Below, in pieces: positions 60,606-64,000 of a stretch of 64,000 nt of DNA (the first letter of the stretch is position 1; each line of letters opens with the position of its first letter). The stretch spans positions 806,001 through 870,000 of the forward strand of contig NZ_JABBND010000001.1 of NCBI RefSeq assembly GCF_012933465.1, given 5' to 3'. The notes under the pieces were generated by a model. That model was not told the origin of the DNA. It searched no databases and worked only from the letters and a program-made list of their open reading frames with translations. This stretch comes from Actinomycetospora sp. TBRC 11914. Its GTDB lineage: Bacteria > Actinomycetota > Actinomycetes > Mycobacteriales > Pseudonocardiaceae. The translations under genes were made by a program, and so were the position numbers.

Positions 60606-62972
60606 CTAGAAGGTCGTCTGCAGACCGTCGGTCGGCGACGGCGGGATCGGGGGCACCGTCGGGTACGGCTCGAACGGCAGCGGGTCCTTGTGGTCGAGCG
60701 GGAAGTAGGTGGGGACCTTCCCGGTGGCCCGCGCGTAGGCGCAGGCGATGGCGCCGCAGGTGGCGGCGATCCCGAACTCGCCGGCGCCGCCCGGCTCCGG
60801 AGCGGTCGAGTCCATGATCACGATGTTCATCTCCGGCGGGGTGTTCCACTGCCGGGTGTAGAAGTAGTTGTCCCAGCTGGCCTCGACGAAGTGCCCGTCG
60901 TCGAGGTGCAGGCTCGAGGTGAGCGTCATCGCGAGGGCGTCGTTGATCCCGCCCATCATCTGGGCCTCGAGGCCGCGGGGGTTGATGACGAGCCCGACGT
61001 CGACCACGTAGGTCACCTTGGTGACCCGCGGACCGGTCCGGGCCTGGCGGATCTTCCGGTTGACCGTCTCCGGGCGGCAGTCGAGCTCGACGACGCAGGC
61101 CGCGGCGCCCTTGTACTCCACGTGCATGCCGATGCCCTGCGCGGTGCCGTCGGCCATCGACTTGCCCCAGCCCGCCTCCTGGGCCACCCGGTCCAGCACG
61201 GCCTTCCACCGGGCCTGCTTGGCGAACTCGGACCGGAACTCGTAGGGGTCCTTGCCGAGCTTCGCCGCGATCTGGTCGACCATCAGCTCCCGGGCGGTCG
61301 CGACGTCCGGGGAGTAGATGTTGCGCATCGAGCTGGTGTTGAAGCCCATGTCGACCTCGTTGAGGAACCGGGTCGAGGCGCCGAAGTTGTACGGGGTCAC
61401 CTGGGTCGTCTCGAAGATGGACTCCGAGACGGTCAGGTTGCCCAGGGGCGCCTTGTTGGCCGCCGCCGAGATCGCCTCCGACAGGCCCGGGTTGACCTCG
61501 GTGGCCACGCTGGTGTGGCGGATCTCGAAGCTGGTGACGGCGTCCGCGGTGACGTTGGCGCGGATCCGGCAGGTCGCCATGGGGTGGGTGCGGCCCTGAC
61601 GGGAGTCGTCGGCGCGGGTCCACATGAGCTTGACCGGCTTGCCCATCGCCTGCGAGACCAGCGCCGCCTCCTCGGCGGCGTCGAAGAACAGCTTGCGCCC
61701 GAAGGACCCGCCGCCCTCCTGGACGTGGAAGGTCACCGCGTTCTGGGGGATGCCCAGCTTCTTGGCGATCTCGGCCTGCGCGGCGATCGGGCTCTTCGAC
61801 GGGCCCCAGATCGTGGCCCGGTTGCCGCGGACGTCGGCGATGGCGCAGTTCGTCTCGAGCGAGGAGTTGCTGCGGAAGTAGAAGACGAACTCGCCCTCGA
61901 GGCTGCCGGGGAGCTTCGGCGCGGCCAGCGGGAGCTCGGCGGCGCGCAGCTCCTTGAGCACCGCGTCGTCGTCCTTGCCGTGCACCGTGCCGTTCGCCCA
62001 GGTGACCTGGAGGGCGTCGACGGCCGCGATGCACTGGCCGAAGGTGTTGCCGCGGACCGCGACCCCACCGCCGACCTTCACCACGTCGGTGATGCCGGGC
62101 ATCGTCCGCACCTGGTCGAGGTTCGCGACGGCCCGCGGGTAGCCGTTGAGGTCGGGCGCCCGGCACAGGACCGTCGGCAGGGCGCCGGGGATCTGCAGGT
62201 CCGTCGTGAACTTCTTCTTGCCGGTGACCATCGCGAGCGCGTCGGACTTGGTCCGCGGCTTGCCGATGATCGTGAACTTCTCCTGGTCCTTCAGGGCGAC
62301 CTCGACGGCCTGCGTGACGGGGGCGGCGGCCTTGGTGGTGAGCTCGCCGAACGGCAGCGACGCCCCGTTGGGTCCGGTGATCAGGCCCTGCCGGCTGGTG
62401 AGCACGTCCTTGTCCTGGCGCATCTCGGCCGCGGCGGCGTCGAGGAGCCGCCCCTGGGCCAGCGCGGCCGCCACCCGGATCGGGGTGAACGTGGTGAACG
62501 TCGTCGACGAGCCACCGGTGAGCTGGTTGAACACCAGCTCCGGGCGGGCGTCCGCGAGGGTGACGAGGACCTGGTCGGGATCGAGGCCCATCTCCTCGGC
62601 GATGATCATCTGGGTCGACGTGATGATGCCCTGGCCGTTGTCGGAGCGCGGCAGCGCGAACGAGACCGTGTTGTCCCGGTTCACCTTGATCCGGATGAGG
62701 TTCGCGGTGGGGCGGGCCGAGTCCCGGAGCACGTCGAGGAGGTCGTAGACCTCCGGGGTCTGCGGCGCCGACGGGACGGCCAACGCCGACGCCGACGGCG
62801 TCGCGTCGAAGATCGCCTCCCGGCCCAGCTCGGCCGCCGCCACGAGGGTCGTCCCGGCCACGACGTAGCCCAGGAACCGGCGCCGGCTGAGATCGGTGTG
62901 GAGGACGCCGTGCTTCGCGGGGCGCTCGGCCCGTGGTCTCTCCCGCGTGGTGGTGGCCCGGTGGCTGGGCAT
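60606..62972 (-). CDS. Tat-exported molybdopterin hydroxylase large subunit (IorB-like)
   Basis: 788 aa from ATG 62972 (GGGGAGG 6 nt upstream). The N-terminus has a Tat signal, SRRRFLGYVVAGTTLVAAAE (about residues 29-48). Molybdopterin motifs follow: PRSDNGQGI, EGGGSFGRKLF, HPMATCRIRA, and GGAGEFGIAATCGAI with the catalytic Glu732. There is no VAYxCSFR or AYRGAGR loop, so it is not a CO dehydrogenase. It belongs to the isoquinoline/aldehyde oxidoreductase beta type. Substrate is open: aldehydes, N-heterocycles and quinolines are known for relatives. It heads the operon with its FeS subunit, a small secreted protein and TatA. An upstream low-GC gap likely holds the promoter. Confidence 0.92.
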   Translation of the reverse strand: MPSHRATTTRERPRAERPAKHGVLHTDLSRRRFLGYVVAGTTLVAAAELGREAIFDATPSASALAVPSAPQTPEVYDLLDVLRDSARPTANLIRIKVNRDNTVSFALPRSDNGQGIITSTQMIIAEEMGLDPDQVLVTLADARPELVFNQLTGGSSTTFTTFTPIRVAAALAQGRLLDAAAAEMRQDKDVLTSRQGLITGPNGASLPFGELTTKAAAPVTQAVEVALKDQEKFTIIGKPRTKSDALAMVTGKKKFTTDLQIPGALPTVLCRAPDLNGYPRAVANLDQVRTMPGITDVVKVGGGVAVRGNTFGQCIAAVDALQVTWANGTVHGKDDDAVLKELRAAELPLAAPKLPGSLEGEFVFYFRSNSSLETNCAIADVRGNRATIWGPSKSPIAAQAEIAKKLGIPQNAVTFHVQEGGGSFGRKLFFDAAEEAALVSQAMGKPVKLMWTRADDSRQGRTHPMATCRIRANVTADAVTSFEIRHTSVATEVNPGLSEAISAAANKAPLGNLTVSESIFETTQVTPYNFGASTRFLNEVDMGFNTSSMRNIYSPDVATARELMVDQIAAKLGKDPYEFRSEFAKQARWKAVLDRVAQEAGWGKSMADGTAQGIGMHVEYKGAAACVVELDCRPETVNRKIRQARTGPRVTKVTYVVDVGLVINPRGLEAQMMGGINDALAMTLTSSLHLDDGHFVEASWDNYFYTRQWNTPPEMNIVIMDSTAPEPGGAGEFGIAATCGAIACAYARATGKVPTYFPLDHKDPLPFEPYPTVPPIPPSPTDGLQTTF

Positions 62973-63283
62973 CGACGACCTCCCCGACCCACCCCGCCGG
63001 CGACGTCTCGGGCGCCGCCCACAGCGAGGTGAAGCATGTGTGTGACACCACAACGAGTCCGTTATTCGACTGTGACGCGCAGCGGCGGGATCGGAGTGTG
63101 GACAGACGTGCCGGATCGAGCGGCCGCATCGGCCGGGTCCGGACGATCCCGGACGTGTCCGCGCTGGTCGCAACCGGTTTCCGGACACGGCGCCGCGGGG
63201 CGCCGTCAAGCCCGACACGCCCGCCATCATCATCCGGTCGAGTGAACGTCCTCACGGGTCCCGGCGGGTAGCCAGGGCGGTTC
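62973..63283 (-). promoter_or_regulatory. Gene-free promoter region of the Tat-hydroxylase operon
   Basis: 311 nt without a credible gene. The part nearest the operon contains an unusually AT-rich stretch (about 63031-63085, including GTTATTCGACTGTGACG) and a TGTG-N6-CACA dyad at 63039-63052, about 70-80 nt before the ATG. These suit a regulated promoter, but I cannot fix -35/-10 boxes. The other half also lies downstream of the minus-strand phosphoribosyltransferase gene. Confidence 0.4.
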
Positions 63284-63934
63284 TCACCCGCGGCCGAGGG
63301 CTCGCCGGACGTCGTCGTCGGAGAGCTGGCCGAAGTCCTCGTAGTGGTCGCCGACGGCGCGGAACCGCGGCGGGACCGTCACCGCCACCACCTCGCCGCC
63401 CCACTCGTGCGCGAGCCGCTCCGCCGTCGTCGCCGCGATCACCGGGGCGCCCAGCACCAACCGGGACGGGCCGGCGGCCTCGAGCGCCCGCAGCGCGGCG
63501 AGGGCCGTGACGCCGGTGGCGACGCCGTCGTCGACGAGCACGACGTCCCGGCCCGGCGCGCGCTCGCGCCAGGTCGCGCCGTAGGCCGCCTCCCGACGGC
63601 GGGCCTCGGCGCGCTCCTCGGCGACGGCACCGGCCAGCGCGTCGGGGGTCAGGCCCTGCCGCTCGAGCGCGACGGTGAACCACACCGGCTCGCCGTCGGA
63701 GGCGACCGCGCCGAGCCCCGCCTCGGGCCGGCCGGGCCGGGTCACCTTGCGGGCCACGCCCACGTCGACCTCGGCCGCCTCGCCCAGGACGGCGGCCGCG
63801 GCGACCGCGACGGGGACCCCGCCGCGCGCGAGGCCGACCAGCAGCGGCCGGTCGAGGTCCACCCCGGCGAGCACGACGCCGAGCGCCCGCCCCGCGTCGA
63901 TCCGGTTGCGGAAGACCACCCGCCCCGCGTCCAT
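63284..63934 (-). CDS. Phosphoribosyltransferase-family protein
   Basis: 216 aa from ATG 63934. The PRPP-binding loop is VVLVDDGVATGVTALAALRAL (about residues 128-148). The N-terminal VVFRNRIDAGRALG, then GLARGGVPVAVAAAAVLG, matches the family of predicted phosphoribosyltransferases that often stand next to, or are fused with, dienelactone-hydrolase-like proteins. Purine or pyrimidine specificity is not evident. It is separated from the Tat operon by a 311-nt gap on the same strand. Confidence 0.87.
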   Translation of the reverse strand: MDAGRVVFRNRIDAGRALGVVLAGVDLDRPLLVGLARGGVPVAVAAAAVLGEAAEVDVGVARKVTRPGRPEAGLGAVASDGEPVWFTVALERQGLTPDALAGAVAEERAEARRREAAYGATWRERAPGRDVVLVDDGVATGVTALAALRALEAAGPSRLVLGAPVIAATTAERLAHEWGGEVVAVTVPPRFRAVGDHYEDFGQLSDDDVRRALGRG

Positions 63935-63982
63935 GGGATCGGGAGCCTAGGTCGTCCTCCGGTCCCGGCAGCACCGTCCGGC

Positions 63983-64000
63983 GAGTGGACCGCCACGGCT
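63983..64000. repeat. Palindromic repeat family A, copy 3 (cut by window edge)
   Basis: GAGTGGACCGCCACGGCT, identical over 18 nt to the left arm of the units at 15931 and 15994. It lies 48 nt upstream of the phosphoribosyltransferase start, and the rest of the unit would be outside the window. It shows the element is dispersed, not a local duplication only. Confidence 0.8.

Noticed and set aside
62933-63271. Plus-strand open frame across the Tat-operon upstream gap
   Set aside because: It has no ribosome site, overlaps the Tat signal region, and has a low-complexity Arg/Ser/Pro composition.

Overview
This window comes from a very GC-rich actinobacterium. Evidence is the extreme G/C at third codon positions, frequent GTG starts, 1-4 nt gene overlaps, a mycofactocin-type glycosyltransferase, the MFS / DUF2771-like / cold-shock gene order, and Mfd near a SurA-type lipoprotein. 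A member of the Pseudonocardiales is the best guess; the sequence alone does not fix genus or species. No rRNA, tRNA, CRISPR array, prophage or intact insertion sequence was seen.

Layout. 1-5 kb: a truncated SurA-like lipoprotein, a large secreted glycine-rich PGRS-like protein, and an asparaginase. 5-15 kb: housekeeping and metabolic genes (MBL hydrolase, Mfd, MFS exporter, DUF2771-like protein, cold-shock protein, acyl-CoA synthetase, AMP nucleosidase). 15.5-17.3 kb: a ClpP locus with a PopR/ClgR-like regulator ending in LAA, one complete ClpP and one ClpP paralogue without the catalytic Ser. 17.4-20.5 kb: molybdate uptake modABC with an HTH-TOBE regulator. 20.6-31 kb: acyl-CoA dehydrogenase, a LuxR regulator with a degenerate receiver, two related secreted envelope proteins (one a polysaccharide lyase), an orphan HlyD adaptor, moaA-moaD, alkylation repair (ogt, alkA), a VOC protein, and a decayed HNH remnant. 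30.6-34.3 kb: a four-gene overlapping operon (CoA-transferase, P1 peptidase, EEP hydrolase, AraC). 34.5-40.8 kb: a form II (coxSLM-coxG) CO-dehydrogenase-like operon with an AraC gene upstream. 41-45.3 kb: molybdopterin oxidoreductase, mftF-like glycosyltransferase, MOSC protein. 45.5-54 kb: small stress and metabolic genes, azlCD, a BTAD/AAA/TPR regulator and a berberine-bridge-type flavin oxidase. 53.8-59.5 kb: LysR divergent from a true form I CO dehydrogenase (coxMSL) plus XdhC/CoxI. 59.5-63 kb: a Tat-exported Mo hydroxylase operon with its own TatA. 63.3-63.9 kb: a phosphoribosyltransferase.

The unifying theme is molybdenum: import, early cofactor synthesis, a MOSC protein, a maturation factor, and four different Mo enzymes (form II CODH-like, form I CODH, an exported IorAB-type hydroxylase and a DMSO-reductase-family oxidoreductase) lie within 46 kb. 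The two most original units are the Tat-exported hydroxylase operon with a dedicated TatA and a small secreted protein, and the ClpP pair with a Ser-less subunit and degron-bearing regulator. Several palindromic repeat families also occupy the intergenic regions. One of them recurs exactly at the right edge of the window.
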